NCBI RefSeq assembly: GCF_026341035.1
Contig: NZ_JAPEOQ010000001.1
Coordinates: 4,836,001 to 4,900,000, forward strand
From: Streptomyces sp. NBC_01016
Lineage (GTDB): Bacteria > Actinomycetota > Actinomycetes > Streptomycetales > Streptomycetaceae
Reading direction: 5' to 3'
DNA length: 64,000 nucleotides
Below the pieces are notes generated by a model. That model did no database searches. It had not been told where the DNA came from and worked only from the letters and a program-made list of their open reading frames with translations. Shown here piece after piece: positions 24,429 to 32,996 of this stretch (position 1 is its first letter; each line of letters opens with the position of its first letter). Position numbers and translations under genes: made by a program.

Positions 24429-24872
24429 CAGGCGGAGGACATCGGTATCGCCGATCCGCACGCCCTCCAGCAGACGCTTGCCGCCTGGGACGTGTACGAG
24501 CGACTCGGCTCCCCCGAGGGCGAGTTGGCGATCGCCCAGGCCGTCGTCTACCTCGCCACCGCCCCCAAGTCCATCGCCGTCTACCGCGGCTTCAATGCCG
24601 CACACCGCGCCGCTCGCCGCACCGGTTCCCTCATGCCACCCGCCCACATCCTCAACGCCCCGACCCGGCTGATGAAGAACCTCGGCTACGGCAAGGACTA
24701 TCAGTACGACCCCGACACCACGGACGGCTTCTCGGGAGCCGACTACTTCCCCGACGACATGGACCGCGAGACGTACTATCAGCCCACCGGCAACGGCTAC
24801 GAAGCCCAGATCAGCGAACGCCTGCGCCACTGGGCCGCCCTGCGCAGGCAACACCGAAACCCCGAGGGCTGA
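24429..24872 (+). pseudogene. rarA: C-terminal third of replication-associated recombination protein A
   Basis: The plus frame reads QAEDIGIADPHALQQTLAAW, then AIAQAVVYLATAPKS, HILNAPTRLMKNLGYGKDYQ and SGADYFPDDM, the C-terminal tetramerisation region of RarA/MgsA. The Walker A/B ATPase half is absent, cut at the junction with the AraC fragment. An intact copy is expected elsewhere, since this is normally a conserved gene; here it is a stray fragment. Confidence 0.85.
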
Positions 24873-24943
24873 CGCCTGTTTGGGCCCCGCCCAATGTCCC
24901 GTTGTGGGGGCGCCGGGGTGTCCCTCTCCTGCGGCACCGAGGG

Positions 24944-24965
24944 AAAAGTCGACGTAGTGTAGATT
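24944..24965 (+). promoter_or_regulatory. 22-bp element upstream of tetR, copy 1
   Basis: AAAAGTCGACG followed by TAGTGTAGATT, 97 bp before the tetR GTG. The same 22 bp with one substitution, in the same orientation relative to its gene, lies upstream of the SDR gene at 26683-26704. It contains a GTCGAC palindrome and a TAGATT -10-like hexamer, so it may be promoter and operator together. Confidence 0.7.
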
Positions 24966-25061
24966 CCACGGCCGGAGGCATCTGCGTGGTGACGGTCGGC
25001 CGTTCTGCGCCGACAGTGGCGGACATGCCGGCTCGCAGAGAGCAGATCAGGGGAGAAGACC

Positions 25062-25658
25062 GTGGGAAGGCGCAAGGACACGCCCCGGAAAGGCGACCTG
25101 CGTGAACAGGCCCTTCTGGACACAGCCGAGGCGCTGCTTGAGCACACAAGCCTCGAGGACCTGACCGTCGAGGCGATCGCCAAGGGCGCCGGCATCTCGC
25201 GTGGCTCCCTGTACTTCTACTTCGGCAACAAGCATGAAGTCCTCGCGGCGCTCGTGGAGCGCACCATGCGCACCGTCCGGGCCACGGCCGACGGCACCGC
25301 CCAGGACGAGGCCGCCGCACCGGCCGATGCCATGGAGCGGGCGGTGCGCGGAGTCGAGCAGGTCTGGCGCGAACACGGCACCGTCATGCGTGCGGCCGTC
25401 GACTACTCGGCGCTGCACCCCGTGATCGCCGCTGCCTGGAACGACACCGTCGAAGCCTTCGCCCGCACCATGACCGAGGTCCTGAAGCGCGCAGGCGTCC
25501 CAGAGGGCGACGGCGCCGAGGATGCGGCCGCCCTGGCGTATGCGCTGTGCTGGATGACGGAGCGCACCTTCTACCGTGCTGCCTGCTCGCCCGAGCCCGA
25601 CCTGGCCCGGGCGACAGCGACCACTGTCGGTATCTGGCGTCGCGTCATGACCGGCTGA
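25062..25658 (+). CDS. TetR family regulator, EthR-like
   Basis: A 198-residue TetR protein. The HTH (about 12-60) reads LLDTAEALLEHTSLEDLTVEAIAKGAG and ISRGSLYFYFGNKHEVLAAL; the C-terminal half, with HGTVMRAAVDYSALHP and YALCWMTERTFY, resembles EthR-type ligand domains. The start is GTG 25062 after GGGGAGA. It converges on the SDR gene, and the two genes share a 22-bp upstream element, so it probably represses both itself and the SDR gene. Confidence 0.9.
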   Translation: MGRRKDTPRKGDLREQALLDTAEALLEHTSLEDLTVEAIAKGAGISRGSLYFYFGNKHEVLAALVERTMRTVRATADGTAQDEAAAPADAMERAVRGVEQVWREHGTVMRAAVDYSALHPVIAAAWNDTVEAFARTMTEVLKRAGVPEGDGAEDAAALAYALCWMTERTFYRAACSPEPDLARATATTVGIWRRVMTG

Positions 25659-25771
25659 AAGGCACCTGCACGAACGGATTGGGGTCCGGGGCGGTCGCGG
25701 TGGGCGGTGCGCAGCCGGATTCCCCGGCAGGCGGCGCCCACCCGCTGGAGTTCGTCGAAGGAGGGCTGTGG

Positions 25772-26623
25772 TCAACTGGCCGCGATCTGCTGGCCGTCGG
25801 GAAAGTCGGTGGTGCGGGAGAGGGACTCCCAGGTGCGAATGTCCTCGTCCACCGCCTGTCGGCCGGCGGCGACCAGGCGCAAGGCGTCCGAACCGAGAAC
25901 CAGGTGGGCCGGCGGCTTCGGCGCATCCAGGATCTGCAGTACCGCGGCGGCAGCCTTCTCCGGGTTGCCGAGCTGGTTGCCGCTCGCCTTGACGCGGGCT
26001 TCGCGGATCGGGGCGAACAACGCGTCGTAATCGTCGATGGATCGCTCGGAGCGGGTCATCGAGCGGCCGGCCCAGTCGGTACGGAAGGAACCCGGCTCGA
26101 TGGCCGTCACGTGTATCCCGAAGGACGCGACCTCCTTACCGATTGCCTCCAGCATGCCTTCCAGGGCGAACTTGCTTCCGCAGTAGGCCGACATGCCCGG
26201 CACGGCCATCAGGCCGCCCATTGAGGTGACCGCCATGAGGTGACCGGAGCGGCGGCGACGCATGTACGGCAGCACCGCCTGGAGGGTGGCAGCGGCACCG
26301 AACACGTTGGTCTCGAACTGGGCCCGCACGTCGGACAGCGACGTCTCCTCGAAGACGCCCTCCAGGCCATAGCCGGCGTTGGCGATGACCACGTCGACCG
26401 GGCCGACGGACGACTCGACTTCCTCGACCGTCGCGAACACCGCGGCATCGTCGGTCACGTCCAGCTGCCGGGCGTGCGCCCGACCCGGCGCGAGCTCCTC
26501 GAACGCCGCCAGATCGGACTCCTTGCGGACAGTGCCGACCACAGTGTGGCCTGCATCAAGGGCGCCCTGCGCGAAGGCCCGTCCCAGGCCGCTGCTCACG
26601 CCGGTGATCAGGAATGTCTTCAT
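25772..26623 (-). CDS. Short-chain dehydrogenase/reductase
   Basis: A 283-residue classical SDR. The cofactor loop is TGVSSGLGRAFAQ near residue 7, NAGYG is at about 88, the catalytic Ser is in AVTSMGGL, and the catalytic pair is in YCGSK. EPGSFRTDW follows as the usual PG motif. AAGGTGA precedes ATG 26623. An oxidoreductase of unknown substrate; regulation by the convergent TetR is indicated by the shared 22-bp element upstream. Confidence 0.92.
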   Translation of the reverse strand: MKTFLITGVSSGLGRAFAQGALDAGHTVVGTVRKESDLAAFEELAPGRAHARQLDVTDDAAVFATVEEVESSVGPVDVVIANAGYGLEGVFEETSLSDVRAQFETNVFGAAATLQAVLPYMRRRRSGHLMAVTSMGGLMAVPGMSAYCGSKFALEGMLEAIGKEVASFGIHVTAIEPGSFRTDWAGRSMTRSERSIDDYDALFAPIREARVKASGNQLGNPEKAAAAVLQILDAPKPPAHLVLGSDALRLVAAGRQAVDEDIRTWESLSRTTDFPDGQQIAAS

Positions 26624-26682
26624 TGCACTCACCTTGCTCTCTCGGGGAGCGCGGTCGGGCAGCGCGCCGACCCGCAATCCAT

Positions 26683-26704
26683 AATCTACACGACGTCGAC
26701 TTTT
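26683..26704 (-). promoter_or_regulatory. 22-bp element upstream of the SDR gene, copy 2
   Basis: Read on the minus strand this starts AAAAGTCGACG and ends TGTAGATT, matching 24944-24965 at 21 of 22 positions. It lies 60 bp before the SDR start. Conservation of sequence, orientation and position argues for a shared promoter/operator rather than chance. Confidence 0.7.
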
Positions 26705-26910
26705 ATCTTCGTGGCGAAGATTGCGACCGAACGTACGCAGGTCGGAATGGCGGCGCCCGAGCAGGTCGGAGCTCTGGGCCGACCGCGCCACCCCCTGTCG
26801 CCAGTACGTCCAGTACGTAGCGTTCGCGCTTGAGGCGAGGGCCGGCATCCCCTGAAGGCCAGGGGTGTGCCATCTCATGACGTCGGTCTCATGACATCGG
26901 TTCCCCGCGG

Positions 26911-27900
26911 TCAGGCTCGGCGGGCGTAGGACGCAAGGCGATCGGCGAACGCGGTGACGAGGTCGCGCAGTTCATCGGGGCGTTCGATGACGAACGGCCG
27001 GTCGAGTGCAGCGAGTACGGGAGGCAGCCAGTCGAGCCGCTCCGCCCGCAGTTCGACGCGCAGCCAGCGCTCGGTCGCCCGCTCCTGGTCCGCCGCGGGC
27101 TCGTGCTCTTCCAGGCTCGCGACGGTGGCGGGCAGGTGGGTGCGGATCTGCTCGACTGTCCCGTGGATCCGCAAGGTCACCTCATGCCGGTACTCGGCCG
27201 TGGCGAACGCCGACAGCAGGCGCTGTGCCGGACCGGGACCAACGGGCGCTTCGAACGAGCCGGGCAGGGTCCGCGCGTCCGCGATGCGATCGAGCCGGAA
27301 GGTTCGGTCCTCGCCGATCCGGGCGTCCTTGCCCGTGACGTACCACCGGCCCGAATGGGCGACGATCCCGTACGCGTGCAGCGTGCGTTCGCTGGGCCGT
27401 GCGTCGCGGTCGGTGTAGCGGATCGAGACCGGCCGGCGGTGGTGCACCGCATCGGCGAGGGTGAGCAGGACATCGGCGTCCGGGGTGTCGAACTCTCCGG
27501 GCTGTTCCGTGAAGGCGAGGGATTCCAGGAGTGTGTCGAGCCGGCGGGCGGTGTGCTTGGGCAGCACCCTGCGGATCTTCGCCGATGCCGTCTCGCTTGC
27601 CGTGTGCTGCGTCGTCGGCAGCCCTGTTCTGCGGCCGGCGACCAGACCGAGCAGCACGGCCAGCGCCTCGTCGTCGCTGAGCATGAGCGGAGGCAGCCGG
27701 TACCCGGGGGCGAGCCGGTACCCGCCGTAGCGGCCGCGCACCGATTCCACGGGCACGTCCAGGTCGATCAGTTGGTCCACGTACCGCCGCACGGTGCGCC
27801 CTTCGACGCCGAGCCGCTCGGCGAGTTCGGCCACCGTCCGGGTGCCGCCCGACTGCAGCAGCTCCAGGAGGGTCAGCACGCGGGCAGTGGGTCGGGACAT
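26911..27900 (-). CDS. HTH-WYL domain transcriptional regulator (YafY-like)
   Basis: A 329-residue regulator. The N-terminal winged helix (about 3-60) shows RVLTLLELLQSGGTRTVAEL, AERLGVEGRTVRRYVDQL and the GRYGGYRLAPG wing; a WYL domain (about 135-210) and a C-terminal extension follow. ATG 27900 is used; an in-frame GTG lies two codons upstream. No ribosome-binding site is seen, and TAAGTT lies 6 nt upstream, so the transcript may be leaderless. It diverges from a small VOC gene, a common pairing. Confidence 0.9.
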   Translation of the reverse strand: MSRPTARVLTLLELLQSGGTRTVAELAERLGVEGRTVRRYVDQLIDLDVPVESVRGRYGGYRLAPGYRLPPLMLSDDEALAVLLGLVAGRRTGLPTTQHTASETASAKIRRVLPKHTARRLDTLLESLAFTEQPGEFDTPDADVLLTLADAVHHRRPVSIRYTDRDARPSERTLHAYGIVAHSGRWYVTGKDARIGEDRTFRLDRIADARTLPGSFEAPVGPGPAQRLLSAFATAEYRHEVTLRIHGTVEQIRTHLPATVASLEEHEPAADQERATERWLRVELRAERLDWLPPVLAALDRPFVIERPDELRDLVTAFADRLASYARRA

Positions 27901-27997
27901 GCACACAACTTAACGTGAATACCGGACCGATTCTGTCCTCTATTGCTCCTAACCTGCGCAGTGCACGCCACCACCAGCACAACCAAGGAGCCCCCCC

Positions 27998-28396
27998 ATG
28001 AAGTTCGTCTCGATCCGCATCATCACCAGCGACGTGGCGCGCCTCGTCGAGTTCTACGAGCGAGCCACGGGGGTGCGGGCGACGTGGGCCACCGAGGACT
28101 TCGCCGAACTCGACACCGCGGGCGCCACCCTCGCGATCGCCGGCACCCGCACCGTCCCGCTGTTCGCCCCGGGCTCCGCCCGCCCGGCGGACAACCACAG
28201 CGTGATCACCGAGTTCCTCGTCGACGACGTGGACCGCGTTCACCAGAACCTGACCGGCCTCGTCACCGACTTCGTGGGCGGGCCCACCACGATGCCCTGG
28301 GGCAACCGGTCGCTACTGTTCCGCGACCCCGACGGCAACCTCGTGAACTTCTTCACCCCCGTCACCCCAGCGGCCATCGAAAAGTTCGCACGCTGA
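27998..28396 (+). CDS. VOC family protein
   Basis: A 132-residue glyoxalase-fold protein. MKFVSIRIITSDVARLVEFYERATG opens the first module and FRDPDGNLVNFFTP closes the second. The usual metal ligands are only partly present (Asn replaces Glu in NLVNFF), so it may bind a ligand or drug rather than catalyse. AAGGAG precedes ATG 27998. It diverges from the WYL regulator, which likely controls it. Confidence 0.85.
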   Translation: MKFVSIRIITSDVARLVEFYERATGVRATWATEDFAELDTAGATLAIAGTRTVPLFAPGSARPADNHSVITEFLVDDVDRVHQNLTGLVTDFVGGPTTMPWGNRSLLFRDPDGNLVNFFTPVTPAAIEKFAR

Positions 28397-28479
28397 CGCC
28401 ATGGCCCAGCAACGGGGTCACAGGACTTCGGAGTTGGCGTGCGGAGTTGGGGTGACTGCTTCCCCCTGTCGAGTCTGGT

Positions 28480-29610
28480 TCACACCCCGCCCCACACCTC
28501 CTCCGCGGTCTCCACGATGAGCCGGAGCTTGGCCAACTGGTCCTCAATGGTGAGCTTGTTGCCCTCGACGGTGGAGGAGAAGCCGCACTGCGGGGACAGG
28601 CACAGCTGGTCGATGTCGATGTAGCGCGAGGCCTCCTCGATGCGCCGCTTGAGGGCGTCCTTGTCCTCCAGCTGAGGCCGCTTGGTGGTGACGAGGCCGA
28701 GGACGACGTGCTTGTCCTTGGGGACGTAGCGCAGCGGGGCGAACCCGCCCGAGCGCTCGTCGTCGTACTCCAAGAAGAAGCCGTCGACGTCGAGGCCGCC
28801 GAAGACCGCCTCGGCGACGAAGTCGTAGCTGCCCGAAGCGGCCCAGGAGGAGGCGAAGTTGCCGCGGCACATGTGGGTGGTGACGCGCAGATCGTCGGGG
28901 CGGCCGGCCAGGGCCTTGTTGATGTTGGCGATGTACGTCTCGTGCTGGTGCTCGGCGTCGCCGCCGATGGAGGAGACGTACGAGCGCTGCTCGGGGTCGT
29001 TGAGATAGGCGAGCGAGGTGTCGTCCAACTGGAGGTAGCGGCAGCCGAGTTCGTGCACGCCGCGGATCTGGGCCGCGTACGCGTCGGTCAGGTCCGACCA
29101 GAAGGCGTCGAGGTCGGGGTAGACGGACGCGTCGATCGCGGCGCGGCCGCCGCGGTAGTGGACCATGCTCGGCGAGGGGATGGTCAGCTTCGGGGTGATG
29201 CCGTCGGTGACGGTGTCACGGAGGAAGGAGAAGGCGTCGGCGAAGATCGTGCGCTCGAGACGCACCTTGCCGTCGATGCGCGTGGAGGGCGGCGCGAACT
29301 CGATGTCGCCGTCCTCGTTGTGGAAGCGGACATGCAGCGACTCGTCCTCTACGCGGCTGATGCCGCCGAGGGAGTAGATGAAGTCCATGTGCCAGGAGGC
29401 GCGGCGGAACTCGCCGTCGGTCGCGCTGCGCAGTCCTGCCTCCTTCTGCAGTGCGACGACCTCACGGACCGCCGCATCCTCGGCGGCGGCGAGCGCGGCG
29501 TCGTCGATCTTCCCTGCGGCGTGTTCCGCCCGCGCCCGCAGGAGCGCGGGCGGGCGCAGCAGGCTGCCGACGTGGTCGGCGCGGAACGGGGGCTTGGCGG
29601 TGGCGGCCAT
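28480..29610 (-). CDS. Cobalamin-independent methionine synthase family protein (YxjG/MetE-C-like)
   Basis: A 376-residue protein of the MetE C-terminal barrel family. FRADHVGSLLRPPALLRAR is the characteristic N-terminus; SATDGEFRRASWHMDF, CRYLQLDDTSLAYL, VTTHMCRGNF and LCLSPQCGFSSTVEGN carry the zinc-site residues (His and Cys in THMC; Cys in PQCGF). It lacks the N-terminal folate domain of full MetE, like Bacillus YxjG/YxjH. It may transfer methyl groups from an alternative donor to homocysteine, or act on an S-methylated compound. It stands alone, divergent from an AraC gene. Confidence 0.88.
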   Translation of the reverse strand: MAATAKPPFRADHVGSLLRPPALLRARAEHAAGKIDDAALAAAEDAAVREVVALQKEAGLRSATDGEFRRASWHMDFIYSLGGISRVEDESLHVRFHNEDGDIEFAPPSTRIDGKVRLERTIFADAFSFLRDTVTDGITPKLTIPSPSMVHYRGGRAAIDASVYPDLDAFWSDLTDAYAAQIRGVHELGCRYLQLDDTSLAYLNDPEQRSYVSSIGGDAEHQHETYIANINKALAGRPDDLRVTTHMCRGNFASSWAASGSYDFVAEAVFGGLDVDGFFLEYDDERSGGFAPLRYVPKDKHVVLGLVTTKRPQLEDKDALKRRIEEASRYIDIDQLCLSPQCGFSSTVEGNKLTIEDQLAKLRLIVETAEEVWGGV

Positions 29611-29688
29611 GGCGGGTCATCCCTTCATCGACTACAGCCCACAGCCTCACCCGGAATGATCCGTCTCTCAACCATCTGACCAGAGTCC

Positions 29689-29702
29689 GCGGGAATTCCC
29701 GC
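29689..29702. promoter_or_regulatory. 14-bp palindrome upstream of the MetE-C-like gene
   Basis: GCGGGAATTCCCGC is a perfect palindrome in the 215-bp region between the divergent metE-C-like (start 29610) and araC (29826) genes. It may be an operator for either gene; no regulator is assigned. Confidence 0.35.
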
Positions 29703-29825
29703 CGCACCGGGCGTACGGCGACGGGCGCCGGGTCGCCCGCACGACGGTGCGCCCGCATCCCGTTACTCGTACGAAACAGGACGTCCCTACGTTCCTTGCT
29801 GGCTGTTCCTGCTGGAAGGAGTCCG

Positions 29826-30815
29826 GTGTCCGTGATGAGTGAACGCGTTCCCTGTCAGGGGGACGCGATACGGCGCAACAAGTCGGCGGACCTTCGTCAG
29901 TGGACGGAGGTCATGGAACGCGAACACGCCGGCATGTCCTTCCGCGCGATGGGCGGTGACTTCGCAGGGGAGCTGCGGGCGGTGGGGGAGAGGGACCTTC
30001 ATATGCTCAGCGTCGACGCGAAGTCGCTTGTCTCCCACCGAAGTTCGAAAGATGTCGCGCGGGATGCCGCGGAGCGCATCGACATTGTCCTCATGCTCGA
30101 CGGCGGCGCCGTGGCCGAGCAGAACGGCGAGCAGACGGTCCTGCGCAGCGGTGAGGCGTGCCTCGTCAATCTTGGGGCGCCGTTCCGCTTTCACTGTCCA
30201 GGGGGCTTCCGGCAACTGGTTCTGTCGGTGCCGACAGCGGAGATGCGCCGACGCGGGACGCGGGTGGACGAGTTGATGACTCATGCCCTGCGCGTCGACT
30301 CGCACGGGCTCGGGGCTCCGTGGCTGGCCTTCGTTCAAGGCCTGTGGTCCTTGGTCTCCCGGCAGGGGCCGGGACCGCTGTCCAGCCTCCTGCCGAGCCT
30401 GCTGGAGGCCACCGAGATGCTCATGGGAACTAGCCCCGACCTGGCTCGGGCACTGAGCGCGTCGAAGCGTCTGTATGCCGAGGCCATGTCCCTGATCGAG
30501 ACCTCCAGCCACGATCCGGGCTTCGGCCCCGACACCCTGGCCGCCATGCTCCACGTCTCGCGCCGAACCGTCTTCCGGGCCTTCGCCGAGCACGGAGCCA
30601 CGGTGGCCGCGGAGATCCTGCGCTGCCGACTGGGGCGCGCCGAGCGGGCGCTGCGCTTCCAGGGAGCACGGGTCACGGTCGAACACATCGCGCACGCCTG
30701 CGGGTTCCGGTCCACGTCCACCTTCCACGCGCGCTTTCAGGAGCAGTTCGGAGTCTCGCCCCGGCGATACGCGCGCGGGGGCGCGCCTCGCCGGACGCGT
30801 GTGGCGCGGACGTGA
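29826..30815 (+). CDS. AraC family transcriptional regulator
   Basis: A regulator of up to 329 residues with an N-terminal AraC-binding-like cupin region (about 35-190) and a C-terminal double HTH (about 225-320): DTLAAMLHVSRRTVFRAFAEHG and then VEHIAHACGFRSTSTFHARF followed by FGVSPRRYARG. Three in-frame starts compete: GTG 29826, GTG 29832 and ATG 29835; AAGGAG at 29816-29821 serves them about equally. It may control the downstream AtzG/amidase pair, or the divergent MetE-like gene. Confidence 0.88.
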   Translation: MSVMSERVPCQGDAIRRNKSADLRQWTEVMEREHAGMSFRAMGGDFAGELRAVGERDLHMLSVDAKSLVSHRSSKDVARDAAERIDIVLMLDGGAVAEQNGEQTVLRSGEACLVNLGAPFRFHCPGGFRQLVLSVPTAEMRRRGTRVDELMTHALRVDSHGLGAPWLAFVQGLWSLVSRQGPGPLSSLLPSLLEATEMLMGTSPDLARALSASKRLYAEAMSLIETSSHDPGFGPDTLAAMLHVSRRTVFRAFAEHGATVAAEILRCRLGRAERALRFQGARVTVEHIAHACGFRSTSTFHARFQEQFGVSPRRYARGGAPRRTRVART

Positions 30816-31078
30816 CACACCCTGCTGTCCTGTCCCAACGGCCCCCGGGTGCCCGGCACTTGTAGCCCCACCACGCCCCGCAGCGAAACGGGACCTGGGC
30901 CTCGACGCGCCCTGGCACGCGGTCGGACCATGTCGGCACCCGTTCGGAGAAACGGAAATCCCGGAGCCCCAGAGGCAACCACGACGCGTAACCCCACCTA
31001 CGAAAGCTGTTGTCGCCCAAAGGTCCTGTGGGCCTTGTGGGTCCTCCGTTCCCGGTAGGCCCCTACGCGAGGAGAGTC

Positions 31079-31279
31079 ATGCCCCAGCCCACGCCCACGC
31101 CCCACGACCGCGAGTTCGTCGAAGCCGCCATCGCCCAGCACGGCCTGACCGTCCCTCACGAGGAGGTCGACTTCTTCGTGGCGAACTACGCCCCGTGCAG
31201 GGCTGCGCTCGCGGCCCTCTACCGACTGAACGGCGTCCGCTACGAGGAGCCGGCCGTGACCTTCAACGCCCTGACCTGA
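31079..31279 (+). CDS. AtzG-like small amidase-associated subunit
   Basis: A 66-residue protein beginning MPQPTPTPHDREFVEAAIAQ. Its helical body HGLTVPHEEVDFFVANYAPCR and its ending EEPAVTF resemble the DUF4089/AtzG proteins encoded directly before AtzE-type amidases, whose small subunit binds along the amidase surface. GAGGAGA precedes the ATG. The amidase gene starts 24 bp later, supporting a two-subunit enzyme. The match is by size, position and pattern, so moderate. Confidence 0.65.
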   Translation: MPQPTPTPHDREFVEAAIAQHGLTVPHEEVDFFVANYAPCRAALAALYRLNGVRYEEPAVTFNALT

Positions 31280-31303
31280 TCCGACCGGAGGACGCGTACC
31301 GAC

Positions 31304-32794
31304 ATGACCACAGTGGACCGTATCCCTGTCAGCAGCACCACGGGTGTCAGCAGTACCACGGGAGCCAAGACCCTCACGGACGTCGCCGAGGCGATCAGGA
31401 CCGGGGCGACAAGCAGCGTCCAGGTCGTCACCGACGCGATCGAAGCCGCCGAGAAGTACGACAAGGCGGTCGGCATCTATCTCGCCCGCTATGACGAGCA
31501 GGCGCTCGAAGCCGCTCGGGCCGCCGACGACGCCCTGGCGGCCGGCGAACCGGTCGGCCCCCTGCACGGAGTACCGCTGGGCATCAAGGACATCATCAGC
31601 ACTCGCGAAGGCGAGACCACCGCGCAGTCGCTCGTCCACGACCGCACGGCGATGTCCGGCGACGCCGTGGTCGTCGAACGGCTGAGGGCCGCGGGCGGCA
31701 TCGTCATGGGCAAGCTCACCACGATGGAATTCGCCATCGGCATGCCGGACCCCGCCAAGCCGTTCCCGATTCCGCGCTGCTCCTGGGACCTTGAGCGCTG
31801 GGCCGGCGGATCGAGCTCCGGTTCCGGGTCGTCGGTCTCGCTCGGCGCCGTCCACGGCGCCCTCGGCACCGACACCGGCGGCTCCATCCGGATACCCGCG
31901 GCGTACTGCGGCATCACCGGCCTCATGCCCACGTACGGCCTGGTCCCCAAGTCCGGTACGGTGCCGCTCGGTTACACCCTGGACCACATCGGCCCCATGG
32001 CACGTTCGGCTCGCGACTGCGCCGCCCTGCTCGACGTACTGGCCGGGCCCCGCCCCTCGGACCCCACCCTCGCCGCGGCGCCGAGCGTCGACTACACGGG
32101 CGCCCTCACAGGGGATCTCACCGGAGTGTGCATCGGCGTCGACCGCCTGGAGCGTGTCAACCCGGAGTACGACCCGGCCCTGAACCGGGCCTTCGACTCC
32201 GCGCTCGAAGTCCTCGCCGGACTCGGCGCCCAGGTCGTCGACATCGCACTGCCCCACTACGCCGAGATGACCACGGCCGACGAAGTCATCATGTTCTCCG
32301 AGGCCTTCAGCTATCACCTGCCGGACCTGCGTACCCGGTGGCTCGACTACGGAGCCGCCACACGGCAGACCATCGGCGCCGCCCTCTACTACAGCTCCGC
32401 CGACTACCTCCAGGCCCAACGGGCCCGCCGCGTCGGCCAGAAGGCGATCCAGCGGACCTTCGAGAACGTCGACCTCATCCTCACCCCCACCGTCGGCGGC
32501 GGTGCCGCTTCCCTGGAACGCGTCAAGGACGGATTCTTCCAGCCCGGCGGCATCGGGCCGGTGTACACGGGCTACTGGGACACCACCGGAAACCCGGTGA
32601 TGAGCGTCCCCTTCGGCTTCACGGACGACGGCATGCCCCTGGGGCTGCAGATCGCGGGACGCTGCTTCGACGAACAGCTCGTGCTGCGCGCCGGTGACGC
32701 GTTCCAGGGACGCACCGACTGGCACCTTCACGCCCCCGATCCGCTCAACTCTCCAGTCACGCAGCCGAACTCGACGGTCGGCTTGCAGGGCTGA
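31304..32794 (+). CDS. Amidase signature enzyme, AtzE-like
   Basis: A 496-residue amidase. The catalytic Ser-cisSer-Lys triad is visible as Lys95 (LGIKD), Ser170 (GGSSSGSG) and Ser194 (TDTGGSIRIP). No signal peptide is seen, so it is cytosolic. Residues 1-22 are Ser/Thr-rich and probably disordered. GGAGG precedes ATG 31304. With the AtzG-like subunit just upstream it resembles 1-carboxybiuret hydrolase-type or related amidase complexes, but many family members act on aryl or alkyl amides and the substrate cannot be assigned. Confidence 0.9.
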   Translation: MTTVDRIPVSSTTGVSSTTGAKTLTDVAEAIRTGATSSVQVVTDAIEAAEKYDKAVGIYLARYDEQALEAARAADDALAAGEPVGPLHGVPLGIKDIISTREGETTAQSLVHDRTAMSGDAVVVERLRAAGGIVMGKLTTMEFAIGMPDPAKPFPIPRCSWDLERWAGGSSSGSGSSVSLGAVHGALGTDTGGSIRIPAAYCGITGLMPTYGLVPKSGTVPLGYTLDHIGPMARSARDCAALLDVLAGPRPSDPTLAAAPSVDYTGALTGDLTGVCIGVDRLERVNPEYDPALNRAFDSALEVLAGLGAQVVDIALPHYAEMTTADEVIMFSEAFSYHLPDLRTRWLDYGAATRQTIGAALYYSSADYLQAQRARRVGQKAIQRTFENVDLILTPTVGGGAASLERVKDGFFQPGGIGPVYTGYWDTTGNPVMSVPFGFTDDGMPLGLQIAGRCFDEQLVLRAGDAFQGRTDWHLHAPDPLNSPVTQPNSTVGLQG

Positions 32795-32996
32795 ACCGCG
32801 CCGACCTACTGATGCGGGAGGGGAGACGGAGGCCTTGTTGAACGTGCCGTTCCACGGGTGGGAGGCGGTGCCGGTCGCCATGTGGCTGTCCCGGGGCCGG
32901 TTGCCGTCCATGTCGCCGTCCCAGGAAAGGTCGTTGAAGAACTCGAACACTTCCCGAGCACCGGCACGGCGTACTCACCGCGCGGCATCGAAGAGG

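Noticed and set aside
25659..25771. Minus-strand tail DPNPFVQVPF between the convergent tetR and SDR genes
   Set aside because: Too short, no start, and no recognised family; may be a decayed gene end but not demonstrable.
26874..26901. 14-bp tandem repeat (TCTCATGAC-type) downstream of the WYL regulator gene
   Set aside because: Only two copies with a mismatch and no positional logic; probably incidental slippage.
32806..32996. Minus-strand frames reading EFFNDLSWDGDMDGNRPRDS and, in another frame, RGEYAVPVLGK, between the amidase and MMPL genes
   Set aside because: They look protein-like but belong to no family I recognise, are in different frames, and have no start or ribosome-binding site; could be the remnant of a lost gene, but not supported enough to annotate.
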